A stretch of DNA of 50,479 bases from Gemmatimonadaceae bacterium. GTDB taxonomy: Bacteria > Gemmatimonadota > Gemmatimonadetes > Gemmatimonadales > Gemmatimonadaceae. Below are positions 28,890 to 37,580 of the stretch, piece after piece (the stretch's first letter is position 1; the number at the start of each line of letters is the position of its first letter). Where the stretch lies: assembly GCA_016720905.1 (NCBI GenBank), contig JADKJT010000023.1, positions 1-50,479 on the forward strand. Reading direction: 5' to 3'. The notes under the pieces were generated by a model. It made no database searches. It was not told where the DNA came from and saw only the letters and a program-made list of their open reading frames with translations. A program made the translations under genes and the position numbers.

Positions 28890-29858
28890 GTGATCCCGAA
28901 AGTCCGATTCGAGCAGTTCATCGACTACCCCGCCCAGCGCAGCGGGTGGGCCTATGCCCAGCGATCACTGGCGCCGCTCCTCACTGACGCCCCGGACGCC
29001 ATCGTGCTCGACACGATGATCGAACGCAATTTTGCCCGGGAGCTTGATCTTGCCACCAGCGAAGGGCGGATCCCCTACTGCCAGCCGTGGGCGGGCTTCA
29101 TCCATGCACCACCGGATGTACCCCGTTGGCAGGACACCAGCAAGTCGCTTCGACACATCGCCACGCTCGACCAGTGGCGGGACAGCCTCCCTTCATGTCG
29201 CGGATTGATCACGCTGTCGCGGGATTTGCGCGACTGGGTACGTGCACAGGTGCCCGATGTTCCCGTGCTGGCCCTGCACCATCCCACGGAATTTCCGGCA
29301 CGCACCTTCGATTTCGACACCTATGTGCGCCACGGACAACCGGTGGTACAGGTGGGGTGGTGGTTGCGACGTCTGGCCTCCATCCACTTTCTGCCCCTGC
29401 CGAAAGCGCGCAAGCATTTGTTGATCCCGGTCGGTACGGACCGCATGCCGCGTTTCCTCAACGCGCTCGAATCGGAGCGACAGCATACCGACGCGCCAGC
29501 CTTCGAGCAGTGGCACACCAATGTCCTGCCGCGTCACCACAACGCCGACTATGACGCGCTGCTGGCGCGGAGCGTCGTTTTTCTCGACCTGCACGCGGCG
29601 GTGGCCAATAACGCCGTGATCGAATGCATCGTGCGACGCACGCCCGTGCTCATCAATCGACTGCCGGGCGCCATGGAGTACCTCGGCGTGGACTATCCCC
29701 TCTTTTTTGACAGCCTCGATGAGGCCGCGGTCAAGGCCACCGATCCCGCGCAGGTCCGCGCCGCACACGAGTATCTCGCCGCCAAGGACATCTCGTTTCT
29801 TTCGGGTGAGACGTTTTGCCGGGAATTCGCGGACTCCGCGCTGTATCAGTCCTGGTAG
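28890..29858 (+). CDS. Glycosyltransferase-like protein (GT-B type)
   Basis: A 322-aa cytoplasmic protein from a GTG at 28890, divergent from the nucleotidyltransferase gene across a 133-bp spacer that should hold both promoters. The N-terminal half ends with an ITLSRDLRDWV-type segment common before the second Rossmann domain of GT-B enzymes. The C-terminal half has LLARSVVFLDLHAAVANNAVIE, then CIVRRTPVLINRLPG, where the Glu of the donor-binding site is expected, and FDSLDEA. The closest resemblance is to glycosyltransferases of capsule and O-antigen loci. Donor and acceptor are unknown. It converges on the HprK-like gene, 17 bp away. Confidence 0.68.
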   Translation: MIPKVRFEQFIDYPAQRSGWAYAQRSLAPLLTDAPDAIVLDTMIERNFARELDLATSEGRIPYCQPWAGFIHAPPDVPRWQDTSKSLRHIATLDQWRDSLPSCRGLITLSRDLRDWVRAQVPDVPVLALHHPTEFPARTFDFDTYVRHGQPVVQVGWWLRRLASIHFLPLPKARKHLLIPVGTDRMPRFLNALESERQHTDAPAFEQWHTNVLPRHHNADYDALLARSVVFLDLHAAVANNAVIECIVRRTPVLINRLPGAMEYLGVDYPLFFDSLDEAAVKATDPAQVRAAHEYLAAKDISFLSGETFCREFADSALYQSW

Positions 29859-29875
29859 CACCACGTCGCGCGTGC

Positions 29876-30940
29876 CTAGTGAGACCGCATGTACTCCAAC
29901 AGGCAGCGCGTGTTTTCCTGTTGATCGCGGCCCAGATGCAGGTGCATCACGCGCGAACGACTCAGCAGCCGCTGTGACGCGCGCAGTCGCGACCAGGCGA
30001 TGGCGGCCTGACCGGCGATCTGCGCGGTACTCTTCTGCAGGAAGAACTCGAGCCCCTGAAAGAGGCCCATGCCGATCACGCAATTGGCCACCATGGCGCG
30101 CAGGCCGTCGAGGTGCGACGCCGGGACAATCTCACACGTGCGAGAAAGACTGCGACTGCCGAGAAAGACGAAAGCGGGATCGGCAGCCCCGGATACGCGA
30201 TCGGCGAAATAGCGGTAGTCGATCAGCACCTTCGGGCCGAACTCCATGCGCTGGATGGTCCGACGATACTCCGCCGGAACGATCTCCTCGGATCCGGGGA
30301 GCAGACCGATGCGCGTCGGGAACCCGTGCAACTGGCCTCGGCGATCGATGTACGGCGAGTCATCCGAGAGCAGTTTGACGTCCGGATCGGCCAGCAGATT
30401 CGAACCCAGCGTGCTCTTGCCACCCCCCATGGGCAGCAGTACCAGCGCGGCGCGGTTGTCCAGACTGATGCACAACGCGTGCACGCGATGCAGGTGACGG
30501 CGGTCGAGGGCTTCGCCGATCTGGGCCAGCAAAAACAAGTAGCAGGCTTCGTACTGCAGGTCCACGCTGCGGGTGATGATCTCGAAATCGCCAGTGGGAC
30601 GATGGTGAACACCCAGCCCACGCCCGTGATAGTCGGCGCACGTGACGTCGACGTCGCGATACGAGGCGTTCCGCGGCGTGTACACGGTGGCGCACAGCGG
30701 CGGCAAGCGGTCATAGTCCGGATCCTCGTTGCGGATACGGATGTTCACCGGCCGACCGCGTGGCGGGCGTGTGACCGCGAAGTACTCGAAGTCGGACGCG
30801 AGGTTGCGCGCGGGCTCGGGCGAGTCGCTTTCGATGCGGAATTCGTAGCCGTAGACATCAAAAAGCCGTGACACCAGAGACCCTGCGACTGTAGGTTGAG
30901 CAACGTACGCGCCGTAGAAGGTGGCGATCCACCCACCCAT
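29876..30940 (-). CDS. HprK-like P-loop kinase
   Basis: A 354-aa protein with a Walker A motif LPMGGGKSTLG at residues 169-179 and a Walker-B-like LLSDDSPYI about 20 residues later, as in the C-terminal domain of HPr kinase/phosphorylase. The N-terminal 150 residues are a separate domain related to those of HprK-like proteins in secondary-metabolite and surface-polysaccharide loci. No HPr, PqqD-like carrier, lasso-peptide precursor or asparagine synthetase is seen nearby, so its phosphorylation target is unknown. It is divergent from the second flippase with only 20 bp between the assigned starts; a later start, for example near VSRLFDVYGYEF, is possible. Confidence 0.78.
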   Translation of the reverse strand: MGGWIATFYGAYVAQPTVAGSLVSRLFDVYGYEFRIESDSPEPARNLASDFEYFAVTRPPRGRPVNIRIRNEDPDYDRLPPLCATVYTPRNASYRDVDVTCADYHGRGLGVHHRPTGDFEIITRSVDLQYEACYLFLLAQIGEALDRRHLHRVHALCISLDNRAALVLLPMGGGKSTLGSNLLADPDVKLLSDDSPYIDRRGQLHGFPTRIGLLPGSEEIVPAEYRRTIQRMEFGPKVLIDYRYFADRVSGAADPAFVFLGSRSLSRTCEIVPASHLDGLRAMVANCVIGMGLFQGLEFFLQKSTAQIAGQAAIAWSRLRASQRLLSRSRVMHLHLGRDQQENTRCLLEYMRSH

Positions 30941-30960
30941 TCTCCAGTTCCACGAGCCAT

Positions 30961-32493
30961 TTGACGGAAATCGGCGACCTTCAGGTCGGGAGCAGCGATG
31001 TGGGTCGGCGTGCCGTGCACTCGGGCGCCGTTCAGATCGTGGCGCAGGCCATGCTGCTGGTCATGTCGCTCGTTTCGGGGCTGGCATTGGCGCGATTGCT
31101 GGCACCGGAGGACTTTGGCGTGATGGCCATGGCGAGCACGCTGACCGCCTTCGTGGCCACGTTCCGCGGGTTCGGTATTTCGATGGCGCTGGTGCAGGCC
31201 AAGGAGGTATCGGAAGACGATCTGCATCAGCTGTTTCGCGTCGGGCTCCGGTACGCGCTCTGGCTGGGCGCGGGGATGCTGGTGGCGGCGCCGGCGCTCG
31301 CACTGATGTACGAAGAACCGCGTCTGACCGCCGTGATCGTGGCGGTCACCGCCAGCTCGGTGGCGATGTCGCTGGCCGAGTTGCCCGAAGCCCTCGCCAT
31401 CCGCGCCATGCGATTTGCCGCTCTGCGCCGTGTCGAGGTGGGCAGTGTCGCCGCAGGCATGGCCGTCGCGCTGGTGACGGCCTGGTTGGGGGCGGGCTAC
31501 TGGGCACTGGTGGCGCAGAGTGCCACCACGGGGCTGGTGCGCGCCTTCAGTGCCTGGCAACTGGTGGCATGGCGACCGCGGCGACGTGTCGCGCACGTCG
31601 AAACGGCCGGTCCGCACTCGGCGGCCACGCACTCCATGCTGGCGTTTGCGCGTCGCTACGCAACGACCAATCTGGCCACCTTCGCAGCGGTGAATATCGA
31701 CCGCGTGACGATCGGCATCAGCAGCGGCACCTATGCCATGGGGCTGTACGATCTCGCCTACCGCTGGGGCCACTATCCGGTGTGGCAGCTGTACGCACCA
31801 CTGCTGAACGTGGCCGTGGCAGGGCTCTCACGCTCGCGCGAGAACGAACGGCTGTATCGCCACTACTGGCGCACCGCGCTGCTGTTGATCCTGTCCGTCA
31901 TGCTGCCGGCGCTGTCGTTCTTCGTGGTGGAGCCGGGTGCCACTATTCTGACGCTGCTGGGTTCGGGCTGGACGGAAACCATTGAAGTATTCCGATACGT
32001 CACGATTGGCGGCATCGCGCTGGCCTTGAGCCGGCACACGCGCTGGTTGTTTCTTTCAGAAGGGCGAACCCGTGAGCAGTTGCGCATGAGCCTCGTACAA
32101 CTGGCCGTGATGGCCTGCGCTGTCGCCATCGGCGCGCAGTGGAAGCTGGTCGGCGTCGCGGTAGCCTACGCTGTAGCGCGATGGCTGTTGCTGGTGCCGG
32201 AACTGACACTCGCGTTCGGGCAATCCCCGATTACGTGGCACGACTACCGCAAGGTGGTCTGGCGTCCGGCGTGTGCGAGTGTCGTCGCTGGTGTGGGGCT
32301 CTTTGGCGTGGCGGCATCGCTTCCGGAAACCGCAGGACCGCGGCTCGCGGTCAGCGCGCTGTTCTACACTACAGCGTACGCTGTGACATGGCTCGCACTT
32401 CCCGGCGGACGGACGGCGCTGCGCGAATTGCTCGGGGTCGCGCGCCGGATGCGCAGCGTTTCCGGCACTGTCGCCCAGCAGGATGCCGCGTGA
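30961..32493 (+). CDS. MOP-superfamily oligosaccharide flippase (Wzx-like)
   Basis: A 510-aa protein with about 12 membrane helices and the family hallmark LALARLLAPEDFGVMAMA near residues 40-57. Such proteins move lipid-linked glycans or similar amphipathic products across the inner membrane. It aligns along its length with the flippase half of the fused gene at 16622-18947, including the YDLAYRWGHYPVWQLYAPLL region and the C-terminal LALPGG element. The two are therefore paralogues bracketing the P450/glycosyltransferase block. The TTG at 30961 was chosen because it precedes the first helix by about 20 residues; a nearby ATG within the first helix would truncate it. Confidence 0.88.
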   Translation: MTEIGDLQVGSSDVGRRAVHSGAVQIVAQAMLLVMSLVSGLALARLLAPEDFGVMAMASTLTAFVATFRGFGISMALVQAKEVSEDDLHQLFRVGLRYALWLGAGMLVAAPALALMYEEPRLTAVIVAVTASSVAMSLAELPEALAIRAMRFAALRRVEVGSVAAGMAVALVTAWLGAGYWALVAQSATTGLVRAFSAWQLVAWRPRRRVAHVETAGPHSAATHSMLAFARRYATTNLATFAAVNIDRVTIGISSGTYAMGLYDLAYRWGHYPVWQLYAPLLNVAVAGLSRSRENERLYRHYWRTALLLILSVMLPALSFFVVEPGATILTLLGSGWTETIEVFRYVTIGGIALALSRHTRWLFLSEGRTREQLRMSLVQLAVMACAVAIGAQWKLVGVAVAYAVARWLLLVPELTLAFGQSPITWHDYRKVVWRPACASVVAGVGLFGVAASLPETAGPRLAVSALFYTTAYAVTWLALPGGRTALRELLGVARRMRSVSGTVAQQDAA

Positions 32494-32511
32494 TTCGCCG
32501 GTATGCCTGGA

Positions 32512-33585
32512 TCAGGGATGCAGCGTGAGTTTCTGCACACGCCAGTTCAGGATCTCCGCCACCCACAACTCGTTCTCCGACGGGCAGGCAATCTCGTGGA
32601 TCCATCCGAACTGCTTCGCCTGCTTCCCCGCCTCACCCAGCACACCCAGCACCTTGCCATCGAGGGTGAGCTTGTAGATGCGGCCCGGCACGGCATCGGA
32701 CACGTACAGGTACTGCGTGCTCCCAGGTGTGATGCACATGGCCCATGGCGCACCGGAAACGGCCAGCGTGTTGGCACCCGCAGGCCCGGCACCGACCATG
32801 ACATTCGGTTCTTTCGTGAAGGGCACGTCGATGGTCATGATCCGCAGCGGGTTGCCGTCGGCGTCGAACACCTGAATGCGACGATTGGTGCGATCCCCGA
32901 TGTAGATGTTGCCCTTGGCGTCGTTGGCGATGGTGTGCAGGATGTTGAACTGCCCCGGCGCCGAGCCTCGCGAACCCCAGGTCTTCATCCAGCGTCCGTT
33001 CTTGTCCACCTTCACGACGCGTGAATTGCCGTAGCCATCGGCGATGAAGATGTTGCCGGCCAGATCCCACGCCACGTCGGCTGGTCGATTGAACGTGCCC
33101 CAACCGGCGCGTGGCTCGGTGCCGGGCGGGAGCGCCACTTCCTGCTCCACCGCTTCCGGTCGCCGCCCCAACACCATCGTGACGCGGCCGGCCGGGTTGA
33201 ACTTGACGATCATGTTCGTCCCTTCGTCCGTCGCCCAGATGTTGTCGTCCTTGTCGATGCGCACCGTGTGGGCAAAGGAAAAGCCGTAGAGGTCCTTGCC
33301 GATCTCGCGCAGATAACTGCCGGTCGCGTCAAACTCGAAGAGCTGCGAGGCCGACGCGCCGTGCACGGTGGAGCGCACGCCGGTGCGCGTGAACACGAAT
33401 ACATGCCGTTTGGAATTCAATGCGATGCCGACGACTTCGCCGAAATGCACCGTCGGCGGCAGCTTGAGCGGTTCGACATTGGCGTCGAACCGGATCTCCG
33501 GCACTGCGGACTGCGCCGCTGCCACATGGACCACAGCGAATGGCACAACTAGCGCGGTGAGCGCGGCAGCGGCAATCCGATTCAT
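32512..33585 (-). CDS. Secreted six-bladed beta-propeller (NHL-repeat) protein
   Basis: A 357-aa exported protein. The ATG at 33585 was chosen over one 6 nt earlier because GGAGAG then has a proper spacing. A signal peptide (MNRIAAAALTALVVPFAVV) is followed by NHL repeats: IDKDDNIWATDEGTNMIVKF, FNRPADVAWDLAGNIFIADG, NDAKGNIYIGDRTNRRIQVF and EIACPSENELWVAEILNWRV. These match propellers like peptidyl-alpha-hydroxyglycine lyase and are usually ligand-binding or lyase modules. No catalytic site can be assigned confidently. It is convergent with the flippase gene, 18 bp away. Confidence 0.85.
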   Translation of the reverse strand: MNRIAAAALTALVVPFAVVHVAAAQSAVPEIRFDANVEPLKLPPTVHFGEVVGIALNSKRHVFVFTRTGVRSTVHGASASQLFEFDATGSYLREIGKDLYGFSFAHTVRIDKDDNIWATDEGTNMIVKFNPAGRVTMVLGRRPEAVEQEVALPPGTEPRAGWGTFNRPADVAWDLAGNIFIADGYGNSRVVKVDKNGRWMKTWGSRGSAPGQFNILHTIANDAKGNIYIGDRTNRRIQVFDADGNPLRIMTIDVPFTKEPNVMVGAGPAGANTLAVSGAPWAMCITPGSTQYLYVSDAVPGRIYKLTLDGKVLGVLGEAGKQAKQFGWIHEIACPSENELWVAEILNWRVQKLTLHP

Positions 33586-33702
33586 CGACATCTCTCCAGC
33601 GGTAAGGTCGGCACGTCTGCTCGCGCACATCGCGCGGCCCCATAGGCTGCGACACCCTCGTCAATTCCGCAAGCACGGCGCGCATCAACGCTCACGCCAG
33701 CG

Positions 33703-34236
33703 TCAGGCCAGCGACCGACCCATGCGCACGAAGGCCACCGCCCGTCCATCCGGCAGCTCATGCCTAACCGGCTCCAGCACCGAATAGCCCAGCGCCCGAT
33801 ACAGGGGTTCGCCCGGCAGCGTAGCCATCAACTCGGCCCGCCGAAATCCCGCCGCCACGGCGGCGGTCTCGCAGTGCACCAGCAACCGCCGTCCCAAACC
33901 CTGCCGTGCCACCGACGGATGCACGAAAAACGCGCGTATGCGGGCCGCCTCCGTGGTCGGATCCAGTCGCAGGTCGGTGTTCGATTTGGCCTGGTCGCCA
34001 CCAAACAGCGTGCAGCGGGCACTCCAGCCACCGCAGGCCACGGGCGTGCCCTCCTGCTCGATCACGAAGTACGTGCCGTCATGAATGAGCTGCGTATCCA
34101 CACCAAACACGTGGGTGATGAGCGCCTCGATTTCGTCAGGGCGGTAGAATCCGCGACTCAGTGCGTCGGCCGACTCGACAATGAGCGTGTTGAGCGCCGG
34201 TACATCATCGAGCTGCGCCAGCCGGATGTCGCTCAC
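33703..34236 (-). CDS. GNAT-family N-acetyltransferase
   Basis: A 177-aa cytoplasmic enzyme that should transfer an acetyl group from acetyl-CoA to an amine. The central beta-strand and pyrophosphate loop are IRAFFVHPSVARQGLGRRLL, with RQGLGRR fitting the Q/RxxGxG/A motif. The typical end, EPLYRALGYSVLEP, follows. The N-terminal half (LNTLIVESADALSRGFYRP) is common in this family. Start GTG 34236 forms a GTGA overlap with the stop of the upstream flavoprotein, so the two are co-translated. A longer frame to 34296 would run into that gene. Confidence 0.88.
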   Translation of the reverse strand: MSDIRLAQLDDVPALNTLIVESADALSRGFYRPDEIEALITHVFGVDTQLIHDGTYFVIEQEGTPVACGGWSARCTLFGGDQAKSNTDLRLDPTTEAARIRAFFVHPSVARQGLGRRLLVHCETAAVAAGFRRAELMATLPGEPLYRALGYSVLEPVRHELPDGRAVAFVRMGRSLA

Positions 34237-35465
34237 GGCGTCGGGCGCACGTCCGCGGCGCCGATGCCTGCCGCACGTCCCGTTGCCCACGCCCACAGGA
34301 AGTTGTAGCCCCCGATCGGACCAAACGCATCAAGCACTTCGCCACAGAGGAAGAGTCCAGGGTGTCGGCGGCTTTCCATCGTACGTGGATTCACTTCGCT
34401 CAACGCCACGCCCCCGCCGGTCACCTCGGCCTTCTTGTAGCCTTCGTCACCGTGCCACGGCAGATCGCCGCGAACCAGCGTGTTGACAAGCGCCCGTCGC
34501 TCTTCGCGCCGTAGCTCCGACAACGGGCGCGTGACGTCCACCCCGGCCTGGGCCAGTAACGCCGCCGCCAACCTGTCCGGGAGCACGGCACGCAATGCGC
34601 CGGTGACCGTGCGGGCGCCATGCGGCTTGAGCGCCACTTCCCACGCTGCTTCATCCAACGATGTCCACTGCACCTGTACCGTGGCCGTTGATCCTTCGGC
34701 ACGCGCGCGCACCACCACGTGGGAGACATCCAGCACCGCCGGACCGCTGTATCCATGGTGCGTGAACAGGAATCCGCCGGTGGCGTGGGCCTGTCGTGCA
34801 TCGCTGCGCGCAGTCAGCGAGACCGTGAGCGACACACCGGAGAGTTCATTGAACGCCGCGTGCTGCGTGGTGAGCGGTGTGAGCGCCGCGTACGTGGGAT
34901 GCATGTCGTGGCCCAACGCCGCCAGCATGTCCAGGCCGGCACCATCGCTTCCCGTGGTCGGCACTGACAAGCCACCGGTCGCGACAATCACCGCGTCACA
35001 GAGCAGCGGCACGTCATTGTCGATGGAGACCGCCCATCCGCCGGCCGTCGGCGCCACGGCCGTCACGCGCGTCTCCATGCGCATCTCCACGCCCTGCGCC
35101 CGCGCATGCGATAGCAACGCGTCGCGCACATCGCGGGCCCGGTGTGAGGCGGGGAAGACCTTTGCCGACTCCACTTCGTCGACCAGCGGGATGCCCAGCG
35201 TCTCCTCGAAGAACGTCCGCTGCTGCGCCAGCGGCCAGGCGCGCACCATCTTGCGCAGCACATTGGGCGACGAATCGGTGACGAAACGCGATTCGTCCAC
35301 GCGCAGCGGCAGCACATTGCATCGTCCGCCGCCGCTGATGAGGATCTTCCGCCCGCCGTCGCGCGTGCGCTCCACCAGCACCGTGTCCGCGCCCGCAGTG
35401 GCCGCAAAAATCGCCGCCATCGAGCCGGCGGCGCCGGCACCAATCACCACCACACGTTTCGTCAT
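34233..35465 (-). CDS. HI0933/BaiN-like NAD(P)/FAD-dependent oxidoreductase
   Basis: A 410-aa flavoprotein with an N-terminal Rossmann motif, VVVIGAGAAGSMAAIFA, and the family-specific GGRKILISGGGRCNV. A long insert domain follows, then C-terminal KKAEVTGGGVALSEVN and LFLCGEVLDAFGPIGGYN, which close the FAD site. Homologues include YhiN and the bile-acid reductase BaiN, but the physiological substrate of most members is unknown. The ATG at 35465 starts 10 codons inside the longest frame and sits right at the Rossmann strand. The gene is followed by an overlapping acetyltransferase. Confidence 0.92.
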   Translation of the reverse strand: MTKRVVVIGAGAAGSMAAIFAATAGADTVLVERTRDGGRKILISGGGRCNVLPLRVDESRFVTDSSPNVLRKMVRAWPLAQQRTFFEETLGIPLVDEVESAKVFPASHRARDVRDALLSHARAQGVEMRMETRVTAVAPTAGGWAVSIDNDVPLLCDAVIVATGGLSVPTTGSDGAGLDMLAALGHDMHPTYAALTPLTTQHAAFNELSGVSLTVSLTARSDARQAHATGGFLFTHHGYSGPAVLDVSHVVVRARAEGSTATVQVQWTSLDEAAWEVALKPHGARTVTGALRAVLPDRLAAALLAQAGVDVTRPLSELRREERRALVNTLVRGDLPWHGDEGYKKAEVTGGGVALSEVNPRTMESRRHPGLFLCGEVLDAFGPIGGYNFLWAWATGRAAGIGAADVRPTP

Positions 35466-35491
35466 CCCTACAACATAGGGCCTCGAATGCG

Positions 35492-35533
35492 CCACCGGCG
35501 TCGCAGGGCGAGTTTGCCCCGCGACGCCGGTGG
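35492..35533 (-). terminator. GC-rich hairpin, probable terminator of the Big_2 lipoprotein gene
   Basis: CCACCGGCGTCGC at 35492-35504 pairs perfectly with GCGACGCCGGTGG at 35521-35533. Four further pairs follow after one mismatch, with a six-base loop. It lies 20 bp past the stop at 35554. There is no T-run, so termination would not be of the classic intrinsic type. Confidence 0.6.
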
Positions 35534-35553
35534 AACACTCCCCCGCGCAACCG

Positions 35554-37455
35554 CTATTCGATGACCGCGATCGTAAAGCGCTGATCCAAATTGAGCGCCG
35601 CGCCTGCCGTCACACACATCACGCGCGCCACAAGGTCTGCACCCGTGCGGGTGACCGTGAGGACGGAGCAGTGACTGTTGGAACTGGTACCACCGTACGA
35701 CGAGACAATGACCGATACGGGCACCGAGGCCGAACCGGCGAGCCCTGGGAATGTCACGTCATGTATACCCAGGCCGACCTTGGCGAGCGTGACCGCTGCA
35801 CCCGTACTCCAGGAATACCCGGTCGTGGGATTTGTGGCCCCGGCAGGGTCATTCACCCAGGCCACGGCGAACCGCTTGCCCACGCGACCACCGTCAATCA
35901 CCAGCGTGCCAAAGCGTTCGTTCACCAAGGCTCCGGTTTGGTCATAGCAATAGACACCAGCCGAAAATACGCTTGAGGACCAACCGCCGTCGGCGCACCA
36001 CGTGCCGGGCGCCGTCCCCCAGGACTGCGAAAAGTGATTCTCGGGGTTGTCAGGACCGACGCGCCCCAGCGCCAGAAACTTGACGGTGTACGCGCCCGCT
36101 GTGGCGCTGCCTTCCACCGTGATGTTGGCGTCCGTGCCGCGCGACGTATAGGTGAATGGCGAGGTGGGCGAGAACGGTGAGGCCGCGATGGCGGCGGTTG
36201 GCGTTGCCAGAAAACCGGCGCGCGCCGAGAACACGCCAGCACCGAACGCCACGAATGAGAACGGCGAATCAGTGGCCGCACCGGTGTTCACCGACCCGCA
36301 GATCACCTTGAGCAGCAACGCCCCGTTGGCAACGTTGGTTGGCGTGCCATTCGGATGACACTGGGCAAACGACCCGCGGGCATTCACGTACACAAAGCGC
36401 TGCGTGGCGTTGCCCGCCGCCATGCCGGGAATCGTCACCTCGTAGCTGCCGGTGGCGACTTTGGCCACCGTGGGCGCGTCGCCGGCGCCCGTGTACGCCT
36501 CCGTGGCCGGATATGGCGCCGACGGAGTGCCATTATTGGCGACCCCATACGCGAGATAGACGGGCACCGTCACGGTGATGGCCGAGGTCGCTGAAACGCC
36601 TTCGACGGTGGCGGTGATGGTCACCGGCCCCCCGGGCGCTACCGCCGTCACCCGACCACTCGCCACGCTGGCGACCGCTGAGTTTGACGACGTCCACGTG
36701 ATGGTGCGGCCCGTCAGGACATTGTTGGCTCCGTCGCGCGCCGTGGCTACAAGATCCACGCCTTGCGTTGGTACCAGACTCGCCGTGGCAGGACTCAGGC
36801 TCACAGTGGCGACGGGGACAGGATTGATGATGACCGCGGCAGTGCCGGCGACACCACCAATCGTTGCGGTGATCGTCACCGGTCCGCCTGGCGTCACGCC
36901 AGTCACCACACCAGCCGCCACCGTGGCGATCGCGTTGTTCGACGATCCCCACGTCACCGCACGCCCTGTGAGTACACCACCCGCCGCATCGCGCGCCGTG
37001 GCGACCAGCGTCGTGGTCTGCCCGGCGATAATGGTCGCCGTGGTTGGCGCCAAGGTGACTGTCGCCACAGGCACTGGCACCACGGTTATCGACACCGTGC
37101 CCGACTGCCCGTTGGTGGCGGCGCGTATCACAATGGGTCCGCCAGGCGCCACGCCCGTAATCCGTCCATCAGACGCAACCGACGCGATCGAGGCGTCGTC
37201 GGTGGTCCAGGTCAGCGTGGGCGTCGGCGAGCAGTTCTGCGCCGTATACGCGGCGGCCGCCTGTGTCGATTGCCCCACCGTCAGCGTCGTGCTCGGCGCA
37301 CTGACGCTGATGGCACTGACCGTGCACACCGGCGTCACGTCGGTGCCGCCACCACTGCACGCGGCAATCGCCACGACGCCAAAGCTGGCGGCAACCGCGC
37401 GCCACCGAACAGGGAATTCCGGGCGGGACGTACGATCGCGTGAGGGCATTGGCAT
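35554..37455 (-). CDS. Lipoprotein with three bacterial Ig-like (Big_2) domains
   Basis: About 633 residues from an ATG at 37455 (37449 and 37518 are alternatives). A lipobox, VVAIAAC, predicts lipid attachment and surface or periplasmic exposure. Three tandem Big_2 domains follow, each ending in a GRITGVAPGG / GVVTGVTPGG / GRVTAVAPGG turn and an ITATI-like strand. After these come about 300 residues of beta-rich, cysteine-containing sequence in two similar halves (SYEVTIPGM and IHDVTFPGL), of unknown function. Such proteins often act in adhesion. A divergent oxidoreductase gene starts 125 bp away, and a strong hairpin follows the stop. Confidence 0.82.
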   Translation of the reverse strand: MPMPSRDRTSRPEFPVRWRAVAASFGVVAIAACSGGGTDVTPVCTVSAISVSAPSTTLTVGQSTQAAAAYTAQNCSPTPTLTWTTDDASIASVASDGRITGVAPGGPIVIRAATNGQSGTVSITVVPVPVATVTLAPTTATIIAGQTTTLVATARDAAGGVLTGRAVTWGSSNNAIATVAAGVVTGVTPGGPVTITATIGGVAGTAAVIINPVPVATVSLSPATASLVPTQGVDLVATARDGANNVLTGRTITWTSSNSAVASVASGRVTAVAPGGPVTITATVEGVSATSAITVTVPVYLAYGVANNGTPSAPYPATEAYTGAGDAPTVAKVATGSYEVTIPGMAAGNATQRFVYVNARGSFAQCHPNGTPTNVANGALLLKVICGSVNTGAATDSPFSFVAFGAGVFSARAGFLATPTAAIAASPFSPTSPFTYTSRGTDANITVEGSATAGAYTVKFLALGRVGPDNPENHFSQSWGTAPGTWCADGGWSSSVFSAGVYCYDQTGALVNERFGTLVIDGGRVGKRFAVAWVNDPAGATNPTTGYSWSTGAAVTLAKVGLGIHDVTFPGLAGSASVPVSVIVSSYGGTSSNSHCSVLTVTRTGADLVARVMCVTAGAALNLDQRFTIAVIE

Positions 37456-37522
37456 GGGAGAAGAGGGATATTCTGCGGCGAACCGGGACCACCAAGCATA
37501 CTTGTAGTAGACTTTCATAGTG

Positions 37523-37536
37523 CGGTGAAATCACCG
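37523..37536. promoter_or_regulatory. Short inverted repeat between divergent genes
   Basis: CGGTGA-AA-TCACCG is a perfect 6-bp inverted repeat with a 2-bp centre in the spacer between the Big_2 lipoprotein gene and the oxidoreductase gene. It could be an operator, but no regulator gene is nearby and its chance frequency is not negligible. Confidence 0.3.
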
Positions 37537-37580
37537 AAATGTCCATTTTCCCACCAGCACCAACCATCACCGTGCGCCCC

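Noticed and set aside
29876..30940. Lasso-peptide or similar RiPP cluster suggested by the HprK-like protein
   Set aside because: No asparagine synthetase-like cyclase, PqqD-like chaperone or precursor-like short gene was seen around it.
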